Shown: one piece after another, positions 1 through 7,737 of the stretch
How the letters are laid out: each line of letters begins with the position of its first letter
Position numbering within the stretch: the stretch's first letter is position 1
Made by a program: the position numbers and the translations under genes
The notes under the pieces: generated by a model
Databases searched by the model: none
Told to the model about the DNA's origin: nothing
What the model saw: only the letters and a program-made list of their open reading frames with translations
DNA from: Verrucomicrobiota bacterium
GTDB lineage: Bacteria; Verrucomicrobiota; Verrucomicrobiia; Opitutales; Opitutaceae
Direction: 5' to 3'
Assembly (NCBI GenBank): GCA_016871595.1
Contig: VHCY01000014.1
Coordinates: 1 to 35,414, forward strand
DNA: 35,414 bases

Positions 1-864
1 CGCCGGCCCCGCGTCCCGCACGAAGAAAGTCTCCTGGAACTCCAGGCCCGGCGCGCCAAAACCCTCCCCGACCAACTCGGCCGCGAGCCAGTCCCAGCAC
101 ACGTGGCAGGTCAGGTCCTGCTCCCCGGGCCGCGCGAGGAGGTCCGGCTCCTGCCGGTGCCGGTGGTAGGCGCGCGCCGTGCCGCCAGGGCAGCCGGTGC
201 GCAGGTCGAGCTCGGTCTTGCCGTAGTCGAAGGCGAGGAAGAGTCCCCGCCAAGGCTGGCGGGCGATCTCCCCGGCGAGCCCCGCCGCCGCGAGGGGCCG
301 GTCAAACGCGTAGCCTTCCGGGGCCGGCTGGCGGTCATCCGGATACGACACCTCCCCCTCCGCAAGCGTGCCATCCGCGGTGAGCTCGACCATCCGCTCC
401 CGCCATCCGCCGCCCCGGTGGACGGTGCGCACGCAGGGCTGGGCGTCGAACAACTCGTTGGAGAACACGACGCAGTCCCCGCTCAGCGCGAGGGGATCGC
501 CCAAACGCAGGGTGCGCACGGCCGCGAAAGGGTGCGCAACGCCCGCGAGCACGCTCCTTCCCGGCTCGGCGCCGAGCTCCACGAACGTGTGGCGGGCCGC
601 GGCGTCCGGCCCGAGCAGGTGGGCGGCGGCGGCGGCGACCAGTTCCCCGAAGAGCGGCCCGACGGTGGCGGACGTGATGAAGTCGGTGCCCGGCGCGCGA
701 CCCACCCGTTCCCGTCCCGCCCGGTAGTAGCCGGCCTCCGGATGGTAGAGCGCGAGCTCCATAAAGCGCGCGAAGCTCAGGCGGCCGGCGGGCCCCGCGG
801 CCGCACGGAAGGCGGCGAGGAAGGCCGGCGAGGCGGGGGCGCGGGCGGGGGCGGATGATCCCAT
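1..864 (-). CDS. MidA/NDUFAF7-type SAM-dependent methyltransferase (DUF185), 3' end cut by window edge
   Basis: The reading frame is open from an ATG at 864 to the window edge (288 codons), so the C-terminus is missing. The protein carries the family opening block FARFMELALYHPEAGYY at about residues 31-47, followed by a GTDFITSATVGPLFG block at 59-73. A FVELGAEPG segment (about 93-101) sits where the SAM-binding loop is expected, and SNELFDAQPC follows where this family usually has SNELLDA. In mitochondria the family (NDUFAF7/MidA) methylates an arginine of a complex I subunit; bacterial targets are mostly unknown. The start lies only 16 bp from the divergent protease gene. The family call is firm; the substrate is unknown. 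Confidence 0.85.
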   Translation of the reverse strand, partial: MGSSAPARAPASPAFLAAFRAAAGPAGRLSFARFMELALYHPEAGYYRAGRERVGRAPGTDFITSATVGPLFGELVAAAAAHLLGPDAAARHTFVELGAEPGRSVLAGVAHPFAAVRTLRLGDPLALSGDCVVFSNELFDAQPCVRTVHRGGGWRERMVELTADGTLAEGEVSYPDDRQPAPEGYAFDRPLAAAGLAGEIARQPWRGLFLAFDYGKTELDLRTGCPGGTARAYHRHRQEPDLLARPGEQDLTCHVCWDWLAAELVGEGFGAPGLEFQETFFVRDAGPA

Positions 865-880
865 TTACAACGCGAGGGCG

Positions 881-2173
881 ATGCCCATCGTGCGCGGGAT
901 GGGCAACCGCTTTCTCACCCTCGCCACCGGCGTGCTGCTGGGCGTCGCCGCCTGCCTCGCGGCGGTGAAGGTGGCGGCGGCGTGGCGCTGGTGGCCCGAC
1001 CGCGACCTCGCCCGCGCCTCCGCCTACGTCCGGGAGGTGATGGAGCTGGTGAACGCCCAGTACGTGGACGCCGCCGCCGTGCCCTACGCGGGCCTCGCGC
1101 GCGGCGCCCTGCACGGGATGGTCGAGGCGCTCGACCCGCACTCCGAGTTCCTCGAGAAGGCCTCCCACGACCAGGTCGAGGAGGACCTCAGCGGCGAGTT
1201 CGGCGGAATCGGCGTCCAGGTCGAGACGCGGCAGAACCGGGTCGTCGTGATCGCCCCGATGGCCGGCACGCCCGGCGAACGCGCGGGCATCCGCCGCGGG
1301 GACGAGATCGTGGCGATCGACGGCCAGCCGGTCGCGACCGGGGGCGTCGACGCGGTGGTCAGCCGGCTCCGCGGCCGGCCGCGCACGACCGTGACCGTCG
1401 GGATCCAGCGCCCCGGCGTGCGGGAGGCGCTCACGCTCACCCTCACGCGCGAACTCATCCGCATCGAGAGCGTCCGCGGCGCGCGGGTGCTGGCGGACGG
1501 CGTGGGGTACGTGCAGTTGACGGAATTCTCGGAGCACACCGGGCGGCAGCTGCGGCTGGCGCTAGCGCGGCTCGGGGAACAGGGCCTCCGCGCCCTCGTG
1601 CTCGACCTGCGCAACAACCCGGGCGGGCTCCTCGAGGCGGCGGTGGAGGTGGCCCAGCCCTTCTTCCGGGAAGGGGAGCTAATCGTCGAGACGCGCGGCC
1701 GCCGCCCGCAGGACAACGAGCGCTTCCGGGCGGCCGGCGGCGGCGCCCCGTGGTCCCTCCCCATCGCGGTGCTGGTCAATGCCGGCAGCGCCAGTGCGGC
1801 CGAGATCGTGGCGGGGGCGCTCAAGGACGCCGGCCGGGCCGTCGTCGTGGGCGAGCGAACCTTCGGCAAGGGTTCCGTGCAGTCGATCTTCAAGCTGCGG
1901 GACGGCGAGGGCCTCCGCCTGACCACCGCGCGCTACTTCACGCCGGCGGGGACCTCGATCCACGAGCAGGGGGTGCGGCCCCACGTCGAGGTGGTGATGA
2001 CCCCGGAGGAGGATTCGCGGCTGGCGCAGCAGCGCTCGCGGCCGGATCTGGAGCCCGCGGAATTCGAGGCGCGGTTCGGCTTCGCGCCGGTGGCGGACCG
2101 GCAGCTGGAGACGGCGCTGGCGATGCTGCGCGGCCTGCGCCTGCTCGACGGGAACGGGGGGACCCGCGGATGA
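881..2173 (+). CDS. ctpA: S41 family C-terminal processing peptidase (CtpA/Prc-like)
   Basis: A 430-residue exported serine protease that cleaves C-terminal tails of periplasmic proteins. Residues 10-35 form an N-terminal signal or anchor helix. A PDZ domain follows at about 100-185 (GIGVQVE, then AGIRRGDEIVAIDGQP). The tail-specific protease core covers about 195-375. The catalytic pair is Ser305 in NAGSASAAEIVAGALKD and Lys330 in GERTFGKGSVQ, 25 residues apart as in E. coli Prc. The LDLRNNPGGLL block (241-251) is also typical. Length fits the shorter CtpA group. An in-frame ATG at 899 (MGNRFL) would give a tidier signal peptide and is an equally good start. The stop overlaps the tsaD start (ATGA), which suggests coupling. 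Confidence 0.93.
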   Translation: MPIVRGMGNRFLTLATGVLLGVAACLAAVKVAAAWRWWPDRDLARASAYVREVMELVNAQYVDAAAVPYAGLARGALHGMVEALDPHSEFLEKASHDQVEEDLSGEFGGIGVQVETRQNRVVVIAPMAGTPGERAGIRRGDEIVAIDGQPVATGGVDAVVSRLRGRPRTTVTVGIQRPGVREALTLTLTRELIRIESVRGARVLADGVGYVQLTEFSEHTGRQLRLALARLGEQGLRALVLDLRNNPGGLLEAAVEVAQPFFREGELIVETRGRRPQDNERFRAAGGGAPWSLPIAVLVNAGSASAAEIVAGALKDAGRAVVVGERTFGKGSVQSIFKLRDGEGLRLTTARYFTPAGTSIHEQGVRPHVEVVMTPEEDSRLAQQRSRPDLEPAEFEARFGFAPVADRQLETALAMLRGLRLLDGNGGTRG

Positions 2174-3219
2174 GCGGCCTGATCCTCGCGCTGGAGAGCT
2201 CGTGCGACGAGTCGGCGGTGGCGCTGCTGGACCCGGCGACGGGGCTGCGCGGCGAATGGGTGCACAGCCAGATCGCCCTCCACGAGCGTTACGGGGGGGT
2301 GGTGCCGGATTTGGCCACCCGGGAGCACCTCCGGAATCTCCCGGCGTTGCTGGCGCGCGCGCGGGACGAGGCGGGCCTCGGCGGCGTGGGCGCGGTGGCG
2401 GTGACGCACGGCCCGGGCCTGGCGGCGTGCCTCGCTCTCGGGGTGGCGGCGGCCAAGTCCCTCGCGCTGGCGCTGCGCGTGCCGCTGCTGGGCGTGAACC
2501 ACCTGCGTGGGCACGCGTGGTCCCCGTTCATTCCCGTCCACGCCGCCGCTCCGGCGGAGTTTCCCGCACGCCTCGCCGCGCTGCTGCCGCATCTCGGCCT
2601 GATCGTGTCCGGGGGCAACACGCTGCTCTTCGTCGTGGACGAGGCGCGGCGCCTCAACGTCCTCGCCCGCACGCTGGACGACGCGGCGGGGGAGGCGTTG
2701 GACAAGGGGGCCAAGCTCCTCGGGCTCGGTTATCCCGGCGGCCCCGAGGTCGAGCGGTGCGCGCGGGAGGGGAGGGCGGATGCCTTCGCGTTCCCGCGCG
2801 GCGGCGGGCGCGGCGACGAGCTGGATTTTAGTTTCTCGGGCCTCAAGACGAGCCTCCGCTACCAGTTGGAGCGGATGACCGTGCCCGAGATCGAGGCGCG
2901 GCGGGCGGACCTGTGCGCAAGCTACCAGGCGGCGGTGATCGATGCCCTGACAGCACGGGTGCGGCGGGTGCTGGCGCGGGAGGGTGGCGGGCTGCGGAGC
3001 CTAGGTCTCTCGGGCGGGGTGGCGAACAACCGGCTGCTGCGGGCGGCCCTGGAGGCGGAGGCGCGGCGCGGGGGCATCCCGTTCCTCGCCGCGGAACCGC
3101 GCCACACCGGCGACAACGCGGGGATGATCGCCTTCGCGGCCGCGGTCGATCCGGCCGGCGCGGTGACGGGCGATCCCTGCCGGCTCCTCATCGAGCCCGA
3201 CGCGCCGCTCGCGCCCTGA
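2170..3219 (+). CDS. tsaD: tRNA N6-adenosine threonylcarbamoyltransferase TsaD
   Basis: TsaD transfers the threonylcarbamoyl group to A37 of ANN-decoding tRNAs, acting with TsaB and TsaE in the cytoplasm. The 349-residue protein has the normal length. The ASKHA-fold start LILALESSCDESAVAL is intact, and so are LIVSGGNT (144-151), the DKGAKLLGLGYPGGPEVE block (178-195), FSFSGLKT (220-227) and SGGVANNRL (281-289). The metal ligands are His111 and His115 (NHLRGHAW) and Asp315 (TGDNAGMIA). The frame is open far upstream, but the ATG at 2170 overlaps the protease stop and begins exactly at the family's N-terminus. Neither tsaB nor tsaE is in this window. Confidence 0.97.
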   Translation: MSGLILALESSCDESAVALLDPATGLRGEWVHSQIALHERYGGVVPDLATREHLRNLPALLARARDEAGLGGVGAVAVTHGPGLAACLALGVAAAKSLALALRVPLLGVNHLRGHAWSPFIPVHAAAPAEFPARLAALLPHLGLIVSGGNTLLFVVDEARRLNVLARTLDDAAGEALDKGAKLLGLGYPGGPEVERCAREGRADAFAFPRGGGRGDELDFSFSGLKTSLRYQLERMTVPEIEARRADLCASYQAAVIDALTARVRRVLAREGGGLRSLGLSGGVANNRLLRAALEAEARRGGIPFLAAEPRHTGDNAGMIAFAAAVDPAGAVTGDPCRLLIEPDAPLAP

Positions 3220-3285
3220 GCGGGCAGGCGACCACGGCTTTGGGCTGGCCGTAGCCGAGGCCGCCGGGCGAGCGTCTAGCCTCCC

Positions 3286-5646
3286 GTGAAGCGCCTGCCA
3301 CCCCTCCGCGACCCGCGGCACGCCCTTTCCCTGCTGCTTTCGCTGCTCGCGGTCGTCGCTGCTGAGCGCCCGCTCGATGAACGCGCCGCCCGGCCCGACG
3401 AATGGGGATACCGCCCGGCGGACGGCGCGAGCGTCGCCCTGAACCCGCCCAGCTTCACCTGGATCGCGCCGGCGGAGGCCGTCACGTACGAAGTCCAATG
3501 GTCGGCCGATCCCGCGTTCCCCGCGGGCGGCACGACGACGGTGGCCGGCGTGGTCTGGCCGACCTACACGCACGACGCGCCGGTGGCGCCCGGCACCCAT
3601 CATTGGCGTTACCGGGCGCGGGACGCCCGGGGCGCGCCCACGGTCTGGAGCCGCGCCCGCCGGGTTGAGGTGCCCGCGGCGGCGGCGGTGCTGCCGCTGC
3701 CGGGGCGCGCGGAGCAGCGCGCGCGGGTGCCGGCCGGGCATCCGCGGCTGTTCCTGCGGCCGGAGGACCTGCCCCGCCTGCGGGAACTGGTCCGCGGGCC
3801 GGAGGCGCCGGCGCTGGCGGAGTTGCGCGCCGCGGCCGACCGTTATCTCACGGCCGGTCCCACCCCGGAGCCGCCGCACAAGGGTTCGGCGCGGGACAAG
3901 ACCAATGCGGAGCTGATCAAGTACTGGTGGCCGAATCGGGTGCAGGTCGAGCAGGCGTGCACCGAGGCGGAGACCCTCGCGTTCGTCTACCTCCTCACCG
4001 GCGAGCGCCGCTACGGCGAGGGCGCGCGGCGCTGGCTGCTGCACCTGGCCGCGTGGGATCCCGCGGGTACCACCAACTTCACCCTCAACTGCGAGGCGGG
4101 GAAGCCCCTGCTGCACCGGCCGGCGCGCGCGTACGACTGGGCGTGGGATGTCTTCACCGCGGAGGAGCGCGAACGCATCCGCGCGACGATGCGCACGCGC
4201 GTGCTCGAGGCGTGGAACAGCGGCGAGGTCGCCCGCGGGGTCGGCCACCTGCAGCGCCCTTACGGGAGCCACGCGAACCGCGTCTGGCACAAGCTGGCCG
4301 AGGCGGGCATCGCGTTCCTCGACGAGATCCCCGAGGCGCCCCAGTGGCTCGATTACGCGCTCAACAAGTTCTATTCGTGCTACCCCGTCTGGTCGGATGA
4401 CGACGGCGGCTGGCACGAGGGGGTCAGCTACTGGTCCAGCTACCAGGGCAAGGCGGCGGGCTGGCTGCAGGTGGCGCAGGCGGCGCTGCGGATCGATGGC
4501 CTGCGCAAGCCGTTCTTCGCGCAGGTGGGGGACTATCCCCTGTACCTGGCTCCTCCGCATTCGCCCAACGCGGGCTTCGGCGACCTGTCCTTCCGGCCCC
4601 TGGATGCCCCGGCGTTCCTCGAGTACCACCTGCGGGCGCGCGCGGCCAGCGGGGATGGCGGCAACGTCGCGGCGTGGGCGTGGTGGGCGCGCGAGAAGCG
4701 CCAGCCGGCCAACGGCGGGATCACCGGCCTACTGTACCGCGCCAACCTGCCCGCCCCCGCGGCGCCGCGGCCGCCGGCCGATCTGCCCGCGTCGAAGGTC
4801 TTCCGCGGCATCGGCGTGGCCAGCCTGCACACGACCCTGCTCGACAGCCGCGAGGACGTGCACTTCGCCTTCAAGGCGAGCCCGTTCGGTTCCCAGAGCC
4901 ACGGCCACAATCCGCAGAATTCGTTTTTCCTGAACGCCTACGGCGAGGCGCTGCTCGTGGCCAACGGCTACCGCGACCTCCACGGCAGCGCGTTCCACAC
5001 GGGGCACGTCCACCAGACCCGGGCGCACAACGCGGTGCTGGTCGACGGCGAGGGCCAGATCCCGCACGCGGCCCGCGCCACGGGTGCGATCGTGCGCGCG
5101 GACCTCGGCGCGGGCCGGGACATCCTCGCCGGCGACGCCACCCCGGCCTACGGCGGCCGCCTCCGCAAGGCGTGGCGGCACGTCGTCTTCGTGAAGGGGT
5201 CGGATCCCTTCGTGGTTTTTTACGACGAGTTGGTCGCCCCCGCGCCCGCGACCTTCCAGTTCCTCCTCCACGCCCCCCGACCCTTCGCGGTCGGGGCCGG
5301 GGACGCGTCGGCCCGCGTCGAGCAGCCCCGGGCCGCGCTGAGCGTGCGCTACCTCTCGCCGCTGCCCCTCGTGTTCCGGCAGACGGACGGTTTCGAGCCG
5401 CCGCCCACGCGTGAATTCCCGAACCTGTGGCACCTCGAGGCGGGCACGACGGAGCGGCGGGCGGAACTGGGGATGGTGACCGTGCTGGTGCCGGAGCGCG
5501 CGGGCCGTCCGGTGGCGTGGTCGGCGCGACGCGAGGACCGGCCGGACGGGGTGCGGGTGGAGGTCATGGTGGCGGGCCGGCGGCACACGCTGGAATTCCC
5601 CGCCCCGGGCACGGATCGACCGGTCACCCTCGATCCCGCGCCGTAG
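3286..5646 (+). CDS. Exported heparinase II/III-like polysaccharide lyase with N-terminal Ig-like and DUF4962-type region
   Basis: A 786-residue protein starting at GTG with a signal peptide (about residues 10-26, ending near VVAAE). Residues 37-130 look like a fibronectin/Ig-like module (NPPSFTWIAP, HHWRYRARD). Next comes an alpha/alpha toroid at about 145-480 with PYGSHANRVWH (325-335) and GGWHEGVSYWSSYQ (374-387). The C-terminal beta-sandwich is of heparinase II/III type and includes SQSHGHNPQNSFFLNAYGEA (535-554) and HQTRAHNAVLVDGEG (576-590). The conserved His and Tyr residues fit lyases that cleave uronate-containing polysaccharides by beta-elimination. The substrate cannot be read from sequence. 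The sulfatase gene directly downstream on the same strand suggests a sulfated glycan. A hairpin with a T-run follows the stop. Confidence 0.85.
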   Translation: MKRLPPLRDPRHALSLLLSLLAVVAAERPLDERAARPDEWGYRPADGASVALNPPSFTWIAPAEAVTYEVQWSADPAFPAGGTTTVAGVVWPTYTHDAPVAPGTHHWRYRARDARGAPTVWSRARRVEVPAAAAVLPLPGRAEQRARVPAGHPRLFLRPEDLPRLRELVRGPEAPALAELRAAADRYLTAGPTPEPPHKGSARDKTNAELIKYWWPNRVQVEQACTEAETLAFVYLLTGERRYGEGARRWLLHLAAWDPAGTTNFTLNCEAGKPLLHRPARAYDWAWDVFTAEERERIRATMRTRVLEAWNSGEVARGVGHLQRPYGSHANRVWHKLAEAGIAFLDEIPEAPQWLDYALNKFYSCYPVWSDDDGGWHEGVSYWSSYQGKAAGWLQVAQAALRIDGLRKPFFAQVGDYPLYLAPPHSPNAGFGDLSFRPLDAPAFLEYHLRARAASGDGGNVAAWAWWAREKRQPANGGITGLLYRANLPAPAAPRPPADLPASKVFRGIGVASLHTTLLDSREDVHFAFKASPFGSQSHGHNPQNSFFLNAYGEALLVANGYRDLHGSAFHTGHVHQTRAHNAVLVDGEGQIPHAARATGAIVRADLGAGRDILAGDATPAYGGRLRKAWRHVVFVKGSDPFVVFYDELVAPAPATFQFLLHAPRPFAVGAGDASARVEQPRAALSVRYLSPLPLVFRQTDGFEPPPTREFPNLWHLEAGTTERRAELGMVTVLVPERAGRPVAWSARREDRPDGVRVEVMVAGRRHTLEFPAPGTDRPVTLDPAP

Positions 5647-5665
5647 CCGCGGGGGGGCTTTTTTT
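5635..5665 (+). terminator. Possible intrinsic terminator after the heparinase-like gene
   Basis: The 6-bp stem cccgcg/cgcggg (5635-5640 with 5648-5653) has a 7-base loop that contains the stop codon. It is followed by ggggc and a run of seven Ts (5659-5665), the longest T-run seen in this GC-rich window. The stem is short and partly inside the coding region, and four Gs separate it from the T-run, so termination may be partial and allow read-through into the sulfatase gene. Confidence 0.4.
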
Positions 5666-5710
5666 GCCCTTTTCCCCGGCCGGCGGGCGGCGCAGTTTCC
5701 CGCCACCCCG

Positions 5711-7282
5711 ATGAAGACCCCGCCCCGCCTGCTGCTGCTCCTCGCATTCCTGGCCGTCGTCGCCCGCGGTGCCGAGCGCCCGAACGTGGTGCTCATCCTG
5801 TTGGATGACCTCGGCTACGGCGACGTCTCCGCGAACCACCCGGCCGGGCGCATCCGCACGCCGCAGATGGACCGCATCGCGCGCGAGGGGGTGCGCTTCA
5901 CCGACGCCCACACGCCGTCCTCGGTCTGCACGCCCACGCGCTACGGCCTCCTCACGGGCCGCTACAACTGGCGCACGCGCCTGCAGCAGGGCGTCCTCGG
6001 CGGCCTTTCCCCGCGCCTGATCGAGCCGGGCCGCGACACCCTCGCTTCCTTCCTTCGCCGCGCCGGCTACCGCACGACCACGGTCGGCAAGTGGCACCTG
6101 GGGATGGATTGGGCGAAGCTGCCCGGCAAGGACGTCAACCCGCTTGGCATCGAATCCGCGGCGCAGGCGTGGAGCGTCGACTACGCGCGGCCGATCGCCA
6201 ACGGCCCGCTGAGCGTGGGCTTCGACCGTTACTTCGGCATCGCGGCCTCGCTGGATATGGTCCCGTACACCTTCATCGAGAACGACCGCGTGACCGTGCT
6301 CCCGACCCTTGAGCGCACGTGGCCGCTGCATCCGGGGCATCCCGGCGAGTGCCGGACGGGGCCGGCCGCGCCGGGCTTCGAGGTCGAGCACGTGCTCCCG
6401 GAGTTCACGCGCCAGGCGGTGGCGACGATCGAGGCCGGCGCCGCCGCAGGAAAGCCGTTCTTCCTCTACCTCCCGCTGGCCTCGCCTCACACCCCGATCG
6501 CGCCCAACCCGCCGTGGAAGGGACGAAGCGGGCTGAACCTCTACGCGGACTTCGTGCTGGAGACCGACGACGCGATCGGGCGCGTGCTGGACGCCCTCGA
6601 CCGGACCGGCACCGCCGCCAACACGCTGCTCATCCTGACGAGCGACAACGGCTGCTCGCCGCAGGCGCGGATCGAGGAGCTCGCCGCCCAGGGCCACGCG
6701 GTGAACGGGCCCCTACGGGGCCACAAGGCCGACCTGTTCGACGGCGGGCACCGCGTGCCGTTTCTTGTGCGCTGGCCCGCGCGGGTGCGGCCGGCGGTGA
6801 GCGACCAGCTGGTCTGCCTCACCGATGTGTTCGCCACCTGCGCGGAGATCCTGGGCGTCCGGCTGCCGGATGAGGCGGGGGAGGACAGCTTCAGCTTCCT
6901 GCCGGTCCTCGAGGGCCGGGGACCCTCGGCCCGCGAGTCCGTGGTGCACCACTCGATCACCGGCGCGTTCGCGATCCGGCGCGGGCCGTGGAAGCTGGCG
7001 TTGAGCCCCGGCAGCGGCGGCTGGTCCGCGCCGCGGGATCCGGAGGCCCGGCAGCAGGGGCTGCCCGAGACGCAGCTGTACCGGATCGGCGGGGACGACC
7101 TGGCTGAACGCGAGAACCTGGCGGCGCGTCACCCCGAGATCGTGGCCGAATTGGAGCAGACGTTGCAGCGGCTGGTGTACCAGGGGCGAAGCACCCCGGG
7201 CCGGCCGCAGGCCAACGCGGTGCCCGTTGTGCTGCGCAAACCGATCCCCGCCTCGGCGGCGAAGGCGAAAGGCAAGTCCTGA
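5711..7282 (+). CDS. Exported S1-family sulfatase (Cys type)
   Basis: A 523-residue sulfatase with a cleavable signal peptide (residues 1-21, ending ARGAE). Metal-binding Asp32-Asp33 lie in LILLDDLGYGD. The maturation motif is Cys73-Thr-Pro-Thr-Arg77, so Cys73 would become formylglycine. VGKWHLG (125-131) supplies the usual Lys127 and His129, and LTSDNG (309-314) supplies Asp312-Asn313. It removes sulfate esters from carbohydrate or aromatic substrates in the periplasm or outside the cell. It lies 64 bp behind the heparinase-like lyase on the same strand, so a joint role on a sulfated polysaccharide is likely but inferred. The C-terminus ends in a short Lys/Ala-rich tail (SAAKAKGKS). Confidence 0.93.
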   Translation: MKTPPRLLLLLAFLAVVARGAERPNVVLILLDDLGYGDVSANHPAGRIRTPQMDRIAREGVRFTDAHTPSSVCTPTRYGLLTGRYNWRTRLQQGVLGGLSPRLIEPGRDTLASFLRRAGYRTTTVGKWHLGMDWAKLPGKDVNPLGIESAAQAWSVDYARPIANGPLSVGFDRYFGIAASLDMVPYTFIENDRVTVLPTLERTWPLHPGHPGECRTGPAAPGFEVEHVLPEFTRQAVATIEAGAAAGKPFFLYLPLASPHTPIAPNPPWKGRSGLNLYADFVLETDDAIGRVLDALDRTGTAANTLLILTSDNGCSPQARIEELAAQGHAVNGPLRGHKADLFDGGHRVPFLVRWPARVRPAVSDQLVCLTDVFATCAEILGVRLPDEAGEDSFSFLPVLEGRGPSARESVVHHSITGAFAIRRGPWKLALSPGSGGWSAPRDPEARQQGLPETQLYRIGGDDLAERENLAARHPEIVAELEQTLQRLVYQGRSTPGRPQANAVPVVLRKPIPASAAKAKGKS

Positions 7283-7313
7283 GCCTATCCCTCGCGCGGC
7301 GCGGGCCGTCCGT

Positions 7314-7567
7314 TCACGCGGGGGGTGGCGGGGAGGTGCGCACCTGGAGGCAGCAGGAGTGATAGCGTGCGAGGTACTCGAGCTCCGCGTCGCTCAGACC
7401 GTGGATCCAGCGCCGGCGGAAGTCCTCGCCTTCCGGCCGCAGCCCGTGGGGGGGCAGAAGGGCGGGTTGCCGTGGTCCACGGGACACCCGCGCGTCAGCT
7501 CGAAGACCTGGCGTTCCAGCCAACCCCGGCGGTCGTACTCGGGAAAGGGTTTCAGCGGCGTGGACAT
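7314..7567 (-). pseudogene. Small Cys-containing protein of unknown function, apparently frameshifted in a C7 run
   Basis: From the ATG at 7567 the minus strand reads a sensible N-terminus (MSTPLKPFPEYDRRGWLERQ, then RGCPVDHGNPPFCPP). At a run of seven Cs on the coding strand (about 7448-7454) the frame changes. The other frame continues sensibly as HGLRPEGEDFRRRWIHGL and SDAELEYLARYHSCCLQ to the stop at 7314. One extra C would join both halves into an 84-residue protein with a CP...C...CC pattern. As given, the first frame ends in about 13 unrelated residues. Upstream of the run, the second frame is only Arg/Ala/Gly-rich filler. This is either a real frameshift or a sequencing/assembly error. 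I do not recognise the family. Confidence 0.6.
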
Positions 7568-7737
7568 CTCCGGAAGCGGCGCGGGCCACCCGGCCGGCGC
7601 GCAAGGGAAGGGATCATACTCCGGGGTCCGCCGCCACGCGCCGGCTGGGAATCCGGATTGGTGTTTTCCGTCCGCGGCGGTCGGACAATCCGCTCGCCAG
7701 CGTCGGGCGGGCGGCTTTCGCTGCGGACAGTCGTCCC

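Noticed and set aside
103-858. Plus-strand 251-codon open frame
   Set aside because: It is antisense to the MidA-type gene, is Arg/Gly/Glu-rich and shows no motif; open antisense frames are common at this GC content.
982-2169. In-frame upstream extension of tsaD
   Set aside because: The extension lies over the protease gene, is Arg/Pro/Ala filler, and TsaD begins exactly at the ATG at 2170.
7568-7737. Search for a gene or promoter in the 170-bp gap before the PhnD-like gene
   Set aside because: No start with a sensible frame was found, and no -35/-10 pair had convincing spacing.
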